DNA of 64,000 nucleotides, taken from Rapana venosa (Eukaryota > Mollusca > Gastropoda > Neogastropoda > Muricidae). The stretch is from contig CM054140.1 of the NCBI GenBank assembly GCA_028751875.1, positions 31,516,393-31,580,392 on the forward strand, in the 5' to 3' direction. Position numbers and translations under genes: made by a program. The stretch's first letter is position 1; every line of letters starts with the position of its first letter. Shown one piece after another: positions 11,132-27,900 of the stretch. Below the pieces are notes generated by a model. The model was not told the DNA's origin. It worked only from the letters and a program-made list of their open reading frames with translations, and made no database searches.

Positions 11132-11340
11132 GGGCTCTAATTAACAATATCATATGCATTTAGCATATCAGCATCAATAATTCCATGACCTATATGGTCA
11201 TCAAGGGGGGCATGAGGGACACGTTGGTTGACAATTTTGTCTAGGCAGGTCTGTCTTCAGCTATTTGCAGCAACACAGCCATGTCAAGACTGGTACAGTC
11301 TTTTATATTCGTTGTTTAAGATTCTTTTTTATTCCTGTTC

Positions 11341-11700
11341 CTTGACGAGAGCTCTGAGGTTCACCAATGATGAGATTTTGCGTAACCAACTGTTTTTGCC
11401 CACTATGAAGGTAGCTGCATTCTGACTCAGGGATGTGTGCTGGGTATGTTTGTGTTTCCATAATCCACCAGACCGTGACATGAATTATGGGATCTTTAAC
11501 ATGCATATTTGATCTTCTGTATGTGTATATTCACGAAGGGAAATAGGCACTGGCAAGTCTGCACTTAAAGTTGACCTAGGAGATCATAAAAATCCCCACC
11601 CTTACTTCACCAGATGCCATTGAGATTTGAACCCACGATTTCTTGTTGAAGTTGAACGGTCTTAACCACTCAGCTATAACGTCCATCATTGAAGATCCCA
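11341..11700 (-). repeat. SINE-3, full length
   Basis: Read on the minus strand from about 11695 it starts with a tRNA-like head: agctgagtggttaagaccg, then B-box-like gggttcaaatctc near 11625. The body continues (caggtcaactttaagtgcag in diverged form, aagatcccataattcatg) and ends with the 3' block at 11345-11435 (gctctgaggttcaccaatga, gagattttgcg, aaggtagctgcattctgac). The copy at 55635-55985 has the same layout. Confidence 0.75.
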
Positions 11701-12048
11701 TAATTAAAACAGAATGAATCATGAGTACAAACCAACCTCTGATTAAGATAAGCAAATCTTGTTCTGGGTGAGAGAGCATGATTGTGTTCACTCAAGTGTG
11801 TGTGTGTGTGTGTGTGTTGTCATTGCTTTTCACCAAAAGCTGCTTGCCTATCTTGCATTTTCAGATTTTGCACTCGTGGACAAATGAAAAAGGAGACATA
11901 GAAAGTGAAAGAAAGGCAGGGTTGGAGAGAAAAAGAAAACTGTCAAAAGATAAAGACATTTCCTTTTGAAAAAGAAAGCAGTCAAATTAACATAAGAGAG
12001 CGAGTCCATCAAATTAAAAAGAAACCTCAAAAATTTTCAAATAAGATT

Positions 12049-12054
12049 TTTATT
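12049..12054 (-). terminator. Polyadenylation signal of NDUFA7
   Basis: AATAAA on the minus strand, 184 bp beyond the NDUFA7 stop codon. The transcript end is predicted near 12030. Confidence 0.6.
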
Positions 12055-12237
12055 CAAAGCAGTTTTATGACATTCCCATCTTCTAGAAACGAAAAGAGGA
12101 TAAAAAAACAGGATAGGGAGGTGACAATTAGCCAAACAATCTCTACCTCATTATTCTTGATACGAAAGACAGTCACAAATTCACAAGCCAACACATGATT
12201 TTTAGTTCCATTCTACATCACACATTCTTAATAGTTC

Positions 12238-17282
<5,045 letters not shown>

Positions 17283-17544
17283 CTTGGAATAAACAAGTTG
17301 GGAGTACTCTTTTTACCACAAGGATCAGATTATACGGAGTACTGTCCCCTGTAATTGCAACCTAATAATGTGTAAGCCTTACGGGTGTTTGTCATAATTC
17401 TGTGTTGATAACTCGTACAACTTAAATAAAAAAGGAGAGGAAGTAAAGAAGAAGAAAATATATAAAGAAAAACAGACAGCTAAACAAAGAACAGAAGAGG
17501 GACCCCAACAAAACGCATTTCAAGAAAGAATGTTGATGATGCAA

Positions 17545-17714
17545 ATAATAATAATAATAATGTATGGAATTTATATAGCGCTAAATCTTGTAAAGCAACA
17601 AATCAAAGCGCTCAACTATCAGAGTGGCTTTTTCTACATAATTTTGCCAGGGACAACTCTCTTGTTGCCGTGGGTTTTTTTTTACGTGCGCTAAATAATT
17701 ATGTGCAACACATG

Positions 17715-17745
<31 letters not shown>

Positions 17746-17884
17746 TAGCGCCCAGACCACCACTCATGATCTAATGAATGGAGAAAAAGTTTCGGTTCCA
17801 AACGGGATACGAACCACCGCACACTTCCGACCCGGACTTTTCGCTTTCTAGACAGGCGCGCTACCTCTAGACCACCCATCCACC
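17545..17884 (-). repeat. SINE-1 lacking the central domain
   Basis: On the minus strand, the head (ggtggtctagaggtagcgcg, gacccggacttttcgctttc inverted) and the body (gataaaccgaggtcccatg) run into cactctga. They then pass directly into the 3' tail gcgctttgatttgttgcttt, acaagatttagcgctatata and (ATT)n. The central domain present in other copies is absent. Confidence 0.8.
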
Positions 17885-18795
17885 TAATAGATCCACCTAG
17901 ATCCAAATAAAGAGCTTAACAGAAAAAGAAGCAACAAACAAACAAAATCCCAAAAGCATTTTATCAAAATAAATAAAACATAACAGATAAAACTATTTAA
18001 CTATTTTTCCTTGCTTGCTGTTGATGTCTTGATAAAAAATATTTCTAAACCTCATTGTCTCGTTCAAGATTACGTGTGACAAGTTTCTGGTTTGTTTGCT
18101 CTCTCTCTCGCTCTTGTTTTGTTTGTGGCTGTGTTGCATTCAAGTATAATAGCTTTGAGCTAAAGTTGAGCCAACCATTCTCTCCATCTCCTTCATGTTA
18201 CCTCCTCCACACTCTTTCCCTTCGTTGTCACAAGACCTTGCTGTGCGGTAGCATCGCCCCTCTTTTTCCTGACTTTCTTTCTTATGACATCCTTTCATAC
18301 AACAAGAGTTCACCATCTTGTACTGGATTCTTTCATTCTTCTCTTATTTATTTTTTCTTCTTCTCTAGTATCAACACTGTAAATCGAAATGTCTGGACCT
18401 GTGAGAAGTGCTGTGTTGTGACTTGGCTGTTTGGGACAAGTGGCCATAGGATAACTTGTCCCTGGACACCTCAAGTAAAAAACACATGACGTGACATCAT
18501 CGGGACACAGCCTACTCCTCATCTTTTTTTTCTTTTTTTAAGTGCAGAGAACAGTACATATTTTATGATTCATTGATACCAGATAATTGAGTGGAAGGCA
18601 AAAATCATCTTAAGCTGTTGACGGTTTATGTTCCTGAGTCACCGTTGATAACCAAACACATACATAAATGAAGCAAAATGAAGAATTTTTTTTTTTTAAT
18701 TGAAAGTGAATAAATGATCAGTCCTAAGACGTTCTACATCATTTATAATACAGGAGCCCTCTCTTCCCGAAAAAATTGTTTTTATTACTAGTCTT

Positions 18796-19131
18796 GCATG
18801 GATAACCTAGTGGTTAGAACATTGTGCTCGCAATCTGACAACCGGGGTTCGATTCCCGTTCAAGGGGATATTTCCCCTGGAGTTAACATCAGTGCAGACT
18901 CCACTCTCCCCAAAAGTCCTTCGGATGAGACTATAAACCAAGACCCCGTATGCGAACGCATGCAGAACATCTTGCGCACACGTTAAAATCCTGTTCCGCT
19001 TTTCGGAAGAGTAGGCCATTGTGTGCCAGTGGGAACAAATAACAATTTACAAAACCGTATACACATGGGGACTGGATGTAAAAAAGCACATAAGTGCTCA
19101 TTCCATTATCCTCGATATAAAAGAGTAAAAA
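18796..19131 (+). repeat. SINE-2, full length
   Basis: The tRNA-derived head carries A-box-like aacctagtggttagaac near 18803 and B-box-like ggggttcgattcccg near 18844. The body includes ggagttaacatcagtgcaga, gagactataaaccaagaccc, cgcatgcagaacatcttgcg and aagagtaggccattgtgtgc. The 3' end is gcacataagtgctcattcca then ttatcctcgatataaaagag and A-rich sequence. It ends about 130 bp before the RPS28 start region. Confidence 0.85.
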
Positions 19132-19285
19132 ATGATTAAAATAAAACATCCCACATGGCAATGCTGAACGGAAACGCGATTCGATTTGAAAGGCAGTTGG
19201 GCCTAAATCCCATCTGTGGATTCGACCTTTAGTCCGTGCAGTTCCGATTGAACCCCATTTCCGCTTTCTCTCCCGACCAGCCAAC

Positions 19286-22200
19286 ATGGACTCGAAGGCT
19301 CCTATGATCAAGCTTGCGAGGGTAAATTGATTTAAGTTTTCCAGTGATCGTTATTTTATATGCAGTTTGTTGATTTTGTGTGAAGTTTGGTGTTCTAGAG
19401 TTAGTCAATGTATTGATTAATTCTTTATTTCGTGGATTAGGTAGGAGGAACACGTGCTCATCCGGCCTGGCGAGTTGGCAGTTTAGAAATTCAAGTAAAA
19501 AGTTAGCCTCGTATAGTAAAGGTCACAAACATTAACTGTTGATTCTTTCACAGAATCTTTTAAGCCATTTTGAGCGTTCAGTTTTTACTTTTTTTGTCGC
19601 CAGGATCAAGTCTCCACACTTTTAACCAGACTTATTCCGAATAAGCAATAACTGAATTTAACTTTTAAGTGAATTGATTTATTCTTTATTTTATTTCGAG
19701 GATAAGGGAATAAGCACTCGTGTGCTTTTCACCTCTAGTCCCCGTGTGTATGGGGGTTTGTAAATTTTGTTATAAAATCTGTTCCCACTGGCACACAATG
19801 GCCTGCTGAATAAAGTTTCTACTTCAAGGGTGGATCTGTGGTCTACAGTTGACGCACCTGCCTAGAATTAGAAAGCAATGATCAGTCAGGGTTGAATCCC
19901 ATTTGGGCCCAAAACTTTTCTTCCACCCACAAGACTGTGATTGGTGACCTGGGTCCTACTCCTAGCCATTTGAGTGAGCCTTGAAACTGGTCCTGTGTGC
20001 AGCACTCATTTAGCACATGTGAGAGTTGTTCCTGGAAAAATTCTGTAGAAAAAATGCCACTCTGATCATATACTAATTAAGTAGTACTATATAAATGAGG
20101 CTGTGCAAAAGGTCCTGAAAAAGCCAAAAAAGCTCAATTATTTATTTATTTATTTTTTTTTGCAGAAACAGTTTGGTGGTTGAAAGAGTAATGATTGTTC
20201 TTCAGAATTTCATATGTGAGAACATAATTGAGGCTTTCAGTCATGAGATATCAGGCTGATAATGCATGCTCACCAATGTCTTGACAGTTGTTATGCTGGA
20301 CATGTAAAGTACTGAATTTTTACTAATATCACTATGCAACTGAGCATTAATGTAGGTAGCGGCAGCCCCAGGTGAATACTGTCATCACTGCTGAAAAGTG
20401 GCAAATTTTCGGTCTTTTCACTTCCTTATTACTCCGCTTCTGTTTTACTGATTAAAAAACACTGTATATCCGAAAAAAGTTCAATCTTTCTTCTATTTAT
20501 TGAGTGCATTTTTATTTCTGTGGCTTGTGTATCGTCAATACGCAAAGCGTGTGAATGAGGTGTGCGTTCTGCTAAAAATCACTGCGCGGCCGCCATTTTC
20601 GCGCACATGGACAAATCTTCAAAGAGACATGACCACTTTGAATCTGATGTGTATTCGTGACAGACAACTATTGTCACTATATTTGGTATCATTGTGTTCA
20701 GATTTTATTGTAGAATACCAAGATGGGTGAAAGTTTTTTCATATCTGGCTAATTTTTGCGAAAAACGGGATTTCTGGCGGTACACGATCTCCGACGGCGA
20801 ACTCCTAAGAACCTGTAGCTTAAAATAGCCAATACTCAAGGTGAAAATCAAACTAGACGACCTATTTGTACTAATTTGGGAATGGGTTAATGTATTCATG
20901 GACTGTCGTTCACCCGCAAACCAATAAAAGCGAAGTGTTCCAACTGCGGAAAGTTCGTTAACGCAAGGGCAAGGACAAACGGACATCGCGAACCGATCTT
21001 GTCAAGGATCGACGGATTTTTTCGATTTACAGGGTAAATTTCATAAATGTTTCAATATAGATCATTGATATAACAGTTTATTTATACAAAGATTGCGTGG
21101 TTTGCGTAATAATTCGTGTGATCGTTGAAAACGAAGACTTAGAAAAGGACTTTTACGATCGTTGTCGATCTTCCGACATGTGCGGGACATGTGCGAACCG
21201 GAAAGAAGAAAGCACGCCCGATTTCGTCAGATATTTCCACAAAATCACTTCACAAATTTACGATGATTGCAAAATAAGATAGTTTGAACGTATCTCTATA
21301 CAATGTATTTTTTTGGTAAGGTTACATAGTGAAATAGCGATCGTATTTAACGATTTGCTGAATGACCAAGAGAAGATAATCCGAGATCGTCGTGATTTCG
21401 TGAAGCAAACGTTGTCCCCGTTTTTTGTTTTTGTTTTGACCAATTCACACTTTAGTATCATTTTTGGTGAATTGAAAGTGGAGTTTAGTTTATTTTCTTT
21501 GTTTAGTTGTGCCGTGGGATTTTTGAGTTACCCAATCTTTCCATAAATTAATGTGATATCAATCTGAGTTTCTTCTCCAGCAACATATACAAGGTAAAGT
21601 TGCATGTCAGTGCAGTAATACTCAATAGTGAGCTTATTATTATCTTTTGTATTATTATTACCATACACAATACATATTAGTACAGTGTCTATCAGCCTAG
21701 CATTCCCTCCACCCCCATCCCATTCATTTCCCTTTTCCATTATTTTGGGGTTGATTGGCTTCCAGTGCTAGCATAAACACACACACACACACACGTTATA
21801 ATAAAAGAAGTTAACACAGATGTGCATAACATTTTCTATAAACCTTTTAGTTTTTCATTTCTTTAAATGCTGACATAGAAATGGAAATCAACTAAACAAG
21901 CTGAGGTCTATTTTTCTGGCAACTCTAAACAGTTGTCATCCAAAGGTGTGTTGCAGAGATTTGCAAGCATCTGCTGATTCAGTTATTGGTACTAAAGCAA
22001 GAAGGTGAGAAGACATTTGATGAAACAGCCACATTTCTCTGTCAACTCAATTGTATGCTGAGCTTCCAGGGTTGCAGTGTCTTCTGACTAAGTTGAAAGA
22101 AAATGTACTACAGGATACACCAATAGACATTTTTGTCCAAGCCAGTTCATATAGGACAGCTGTGTCCATTTAAGGATTGTTGTGTGAAAATGTTGTAACC

Positions 22201-24748
22201 AGCCAACATGGACATCATCTGGAGACTTATGCATCCCCTTCATGTGGACTTTTGAAAGCTGTTATTGCTTTTGAAAACAGGCATAGGAAAACACATAATA
22301 TGTACCAGTGGTGGGAGCAGCTGACAGGAAATTCTGTGGAAGAGGCAGCCTTGTACACAACAGTGGGGAAAAATTACAAAGACATCAAAGCTGGCTTCAA
22401 CTGCCTACAGAGAAAAATTATAAAAAGACTGGAATAAATGTTTGCTTTTGTGGTCTTTTCTCCTTCAAATGTGTGTTTCATCATTAGTAGGTCGAGTGGC
22501 TTTGGCTGATTCAAGTGATTTGGCTTCTTGCGCTTCTGCATCCTCAGTGTCCTCTAACACTGTAGCATCAAATTTACACCAGCCTAGTTCTCTGATATCA
22601 GAGGTTCACAAGTTTAGTGAGGGAGCACTGAGCTGCCCCATACTGGCATGAACCTGTCCTCTCCTTTACCACCTGTAATTAGGCATTAGTGAAGCTGGTT
22701 CTCAGAATGATATATCACAACATATGAAATGCATGCAAAGTGATTAATCATTAAAATAGGGATTATTCATCTGATTAATCATTAAAATATGAATTAAAAT
22801 GATTTTTGTTTCTTTTCTAAGTATGTTTTCACAAAAACTAATGTTTCATAACATTTCACTCAAATGTTCACCACATATTTAGCCACTTGGCGGCCATTTT
22901 GAATCTGAAAACACATTATGTAATTGATGAAAAAAATCAATAAATGTATTTTTACATAGCATATACAACCATATTTTACACCACCAAATTCCAAGTCAAT
23001 ATCTATACAGGTTCAAAAATTATTAATGAAAATCTACCATGTACTGTCATTTTGGTCCGTCGCAGGGCATTTTAGGGTTTTCGGCAAAATTAGACCCCAA
23101 TATTTGAAACATTTGGTCTAGTATAGCCCTAGAAAAAATTGGACATAATCTATGTATGCATATCTTTTAAGCAATGTAAAAATGTAGCCATAAGATGCTA
23201 TCTTATCCAACCTGTTGGACCTCAAACATGGCTTATCGTGCAATTTGAGTGAACCGCCAATCACATGATGAGGCAATTTTAACAAAGTATATCATTTTCC
23301 CCCTTCAAGATAGAGAGCTGATTCTTTTTGTGGGTATTATTAGTATTATAGACATTGTATGTGGAAATTTTTATGGGTGTGATTGTAGTGCTTTCCACAA
23401 CAGGTCCTTTCCAAATAAGGCTTTCATACAGTTAAAATGGCCGAAAAATGTACCGCCATCTTTACACACCCATAACTTTTGAAGAAATAGAGATAGAGAC
23501 ATAATTCTTTTTTTGTTGTGTTTGTTTTAAAAAGTTCTTTTCAAAAATACCATTTTTATGTACACAAATGCTATATAAAATTTTGGCTGCCGCTACCTAA
23601 TTAATGTATTCTTGAGGTTAGAATATAAACTAAGTTTGTGATATGCATTGAATTTTTATTGAAAAAAATTAATTAGTACTTTAATTTACTTCAAGAAGCA
23701 TGCCCTGTGTAACGACATTCGGAGTATGTTACCTGTCAAACATGCTGAAAAAGGACAAATAGCTCAAACAATTTCTCAGATGATCATATCATATTTTCTT
23801 TATTGTGTTCAGCATAAATACACATGAAAAAGATTGAAAGAAAGTTAAATAACTGCAAGAACGAACTTTCATCTGACAGTTGTTAGACGGTAGGGGTGGA
23901 CATATTTCAGGTTCAAATCTTAAAGATTTCAGCAAGCAACAAAATTACCAGATATTAAGTACAACCCTGAAATAGTCTTCAACTTTGAAAAGAAGGCCAA
24001 AGGTAATAAAATTAATATCTTTTGCTGGTCTAACTTTGCACTGGTAAAGATTTTTATTGAGGGATCCATCTGATGGTTGTTATGCTGGACATGCTCAAAG
24101 TCACCACAGTCCAAAATAATAAATGTACACCTGGAAATTATACTGAACTAGTTTTATTTCCTTTTAAAAACTATGTTGCTTAAAACTGTATAAAAAGCAA
24201 ACCGCAGAAGCTGGTACAAAGTTTATATATTAAGCAGATTTTCTGACTAATTTGACAGTTGTTATGATTTCTGATAAGTGGACATTTGGTGTTCATTTGC
24301 CTTTTCTTCTTTCTCACAGCATGGCTGTACAGGAAGACCAGCCTTTTTTTGAAATGCATAAGAGCAACTTTCATATAAGTGCAAATTGGAAACTAAACTT
24401 TTTCACTTTTTAAAAATTGAGAAGTCCACTGTTGTTATGAATGGACATGCATTTTAGATGTAAGATACAATTTTCCATTTTTCAGTCTTTAAACAGAAAT
24501 TAGAGATGAACAAAACCTATTCATTCTTAAAACAGGTCATTTAGACTAGCAGGAGTGTAAAAACAAGGACTGGGAAACAAAGAAATTCAATACATTCAAT
24601 TCAGAACACGGTGGATCGGTGGTCTAGAGGTAACGCGCCTGTCTAGAAAGCGAAAAGTCCGGGTCTGAAGTGTGCGGCGGTTCGTACCCCGTTCGGACCG
24701 GAAATTTTTCCCCCATCCATTAGACCATGAGTGGTGGTCTGGGCGCTA

Positions 24749-24779
<31 letters not shown>

Positions 24780-24892
24780 CGTGTGTTACACGTAATTATT
24801 TAGCGCACGTAAAAAAAACCCACGGCAACAAGAGAGTTGTCCCTGGCAAATTCTTAGAAAAAGCCACTCTGATAGGGTAACAAATACAGCTG

Positions 24893-24938
<46 letters not shown>

Positions 24939-27900
24939 TGAAAGGGTGGCGCAGCGCTAAGTGGCGACGCGTTCTCCCGCTCTCCCCGGGGAGAGCAGCC
25001 CGAATTTCACGGAGAGAAATCTGCCATGACTTAAAAGTGGTATGAAATGAAATCTGAGCGCTTTGATTTGTTGCTTTACAAGATTCAGCGCTATATAAAT
25101 TCCATACATTATTATTATTATTATTATTAATACAGATGATTACACATCCCAATAATATTGTGGACATTTGGCGTCACAACTGTCAAACAAAATTTTGTAG
25201 ATTATTTTTTATCAACTTATGTGTTGTGGGAAGCTCACTTCTGTGTAGAAACATTCCCTGATTATTATTTTAACTGATTTTACATGTTTTGGATACAGGG
25301 AATGTGTTTGTGAATCACAATGCAAGTTCAAACCAACCATGTCAATACACTGTCAACTTCCGGTAGCAAAAATATGAGCATTTCGGGGCATTTATTCTTA
25401 TTTTCTTAAAGTAAAGGACATTGTGTTTGATTTTATCTTATGTATCTCTAGGAACATTACTGAAAGCAGGAAACAAAATCAGACAGCTGCATCAGGGAAA
25501 ACAGATATTACTGATGGACAAACATAGGGTATTGAATGGCCACCTTTTGTCACAGTCTCATATACACAGTACTGCTATAGGGAAACAGATCTATACACAA
25601 ATAACACATGCAGACAGGAAAAGATAGTAATAATAAGGATAATAATGGGTGGCATTGCGCTTGTGGCGATGAGTTCTCCCCAAGGACTGAAGGAGAACAG
25701 CCCGAATTTCATGATACAGTGTGATACAGAGAAATGTGACGTGACAACTAAAGTGGCATAGGGCTACATTTAGGCCTACTTTATACAAGGCTTGGTAGTA
25801 AAACTATTACACAGCATTAGGCCTAAATTAGTTGGCCTGTTAGTATTGTGTAGACTATTAGTATTACTGTATTAGTATTACTAGCACTGGCCATCAAATT
25901 GCATCCAAGATCTAACATGTTTAGTAATAATCTAATATCCAGTGTCGTGCCACCAGCCAGTAATTTGAGTATTTAAAACAAACAAACTGGCAGTTGTAGT
26001 GTGAGATTTTGTTGTTTTTTTAAAAATCAGATTATTTTTCAATTTTGAGGGTTATAATTTAGCTTAGTTCTTGAACTTTGATTTCAGCCAAGGCTAGTCA
26101 GTCTTAGTGAGAGGTAGGCTAATTGCCAATGAAACATGAAGACTGACAAAGAAACACAAAAATAAAATGCTCTTTGAAAACAACACAACTGCTGGTAGAA
26201 CTAAACACTTTTGTTGTTGTTCAAAGGAAAATATAACATTTTCTGATTAGAAAATAAACAAAACCAAATGACTCACACTGTCAGTCAGACATTGGCAGAA
26301 TTATGCCTTTTTCATTTTTTGAACCATCTCTCTAGGACTTTTTTTTAAAAAATAAATATTATCATAATTTTTAAATCCATTGAGAAAATGTTAGGGTACA
26401 TCACATGTTTAATTGTGTCACAATGTGTTGATTCTTGTTATCTTGGGCTGTTAGTGTTGCATTGTCAACAAGGATGTTTTCACTTTGAAGTTGGATTGTT
26501 CTCACATGGGTTAATCTTAATCCAAGGTCTGTCTCTCTAGTCTCACTTATGATTTTCAATGTTTTCGCTTAGTTTAATTTATTTGCCAAGCTTGCTGTTG
26601 GAGATGCCCGAACAGGCGCTCTCTTCATCAGTTATGCATGCAGAGTTTATATTAATATAAAGTACAGTAATCATAGTTTGTCAGTTTTATTTGTGGTTTT
26701 AACCTGAAGGTGATTTTGTCTGTGCAGGTGACTAAAGTTTTGGGCCGCACAGGATCCCAAGGCCAATGTACACAGGTATGCTTGAAAGAAGGGTGATAAC
26801 ATTTATACTGCATACTGTGTGTGTGTGGGGGGGGGGGGTTAGTCTAGTGGCTAAAGCGTTGTGTTCCCAATTTGACTGCCCAGGATCGAGCCACTACCAA
26901 GACGTCTTTTTATAACCGAGATCCCATATGCAGAACATCTGGCACAAGTACATGCTAACCTGTACAGCTAACAAGTACAGCTGGTAACTCACTGTAGGTA
27001 ACCAACCATCTACCAGCCCTTCCTTCCGTATCACCCACATCTGGGCTATGGTAGCATACAAATACGCAAAGTGCATGTGTACTGGGAAAGAGGGGTTCTT
27101 TCCCATAACGTAGGGATAGTGTTAAAACCCATTCTGCCTTTCAGAAGAGTAGGCCATTCAGCTGGTAAGATCGTATGACCCCAAAAATGTGAAAAAGCAT
27201 GCACATTGGTGTCATGTTTACTGTTTAGACATCTCTGAAGTTGGAATGCAGCTACCTTAATCATGGACCAAAAAATGTTGCTTTATATATTTTTGTTATG
27301 CCAAACTCTCCCATTGGTGAATGACTTCTCACTGACGAATGAAAACAAAATACAGCATATATTTGTTGTTTTTGTCTGCCTCCTTCTCTGTGACGTTCCT
27401 GTCCTACAGTTCCCAAAGTGCAGTGATGATCTACCGGGTAATTGGAGCAACTCTCTCAAAATTGTATTCATAAAGTGGATGAAGCTCAGCTGTGTGGTCC
27501 CAGTCTTCCCAGTGAATCCATAGCAAACTCACTCTGGGTGGGAGCCAGCTGGAGTCTGAAAAAATCCCTATGACTCCTGTGGGATTTAAACCCACAACCT
27601 TCTGGTTTGTAACCCATGGTGCTAACCACCATGCCGTGGTCATGGCAGCTGTTGCATAGTTAATTATCCCCAATTTTAGCCACAAACTGCTCATCAGCAG
27701 CATATTACCTCATTGAATCTTTCAAATGCTATCCAGATAGAGGCACAAGAGTCCAAGCGATTGAGTACCCCAGAAATTGATTTTAAACAAACAAGATCCA
27801 TATATAAAAAAAATTAAAAGGAAAAAACCCAGAAAAAGCAAGCAATTAAATGATATATAAAAGTGGGAAGAGAAAGTGAGAAAAAAAACAATGATCAAGG

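Larger units (their letters stand above)
17283..19285. promoter_or_regulatory. Divergent promoter region NDUFA7 / RPS28
   Basis: The start codons of the two divergent genes are 2,003 bp apart. Two SINEs (17545-17884 and 18796-19131) occupy about a third of the gap. On the RPS28 side, a pyrimidine tract ctttctctccc at about 19264 is a fair 5' TOP transcription start. On the NDUFA7 side, the start codon lies in aagatggcggc (minus strand, 17286-17276), a YY1-type motif. Transcription starts are inferred, not shown. Confidence 0.5.

Noticed and set aside
18796..18870. Possible tRNA gene (good A and B boxes, clover-like head)
   Set aside because: It continues into a conserved SINE-2 body present in many copies, so it is a SINE head and not a functional tRNA gene. 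The same applies to heads at 7040, 24610, 30750 and 44298.
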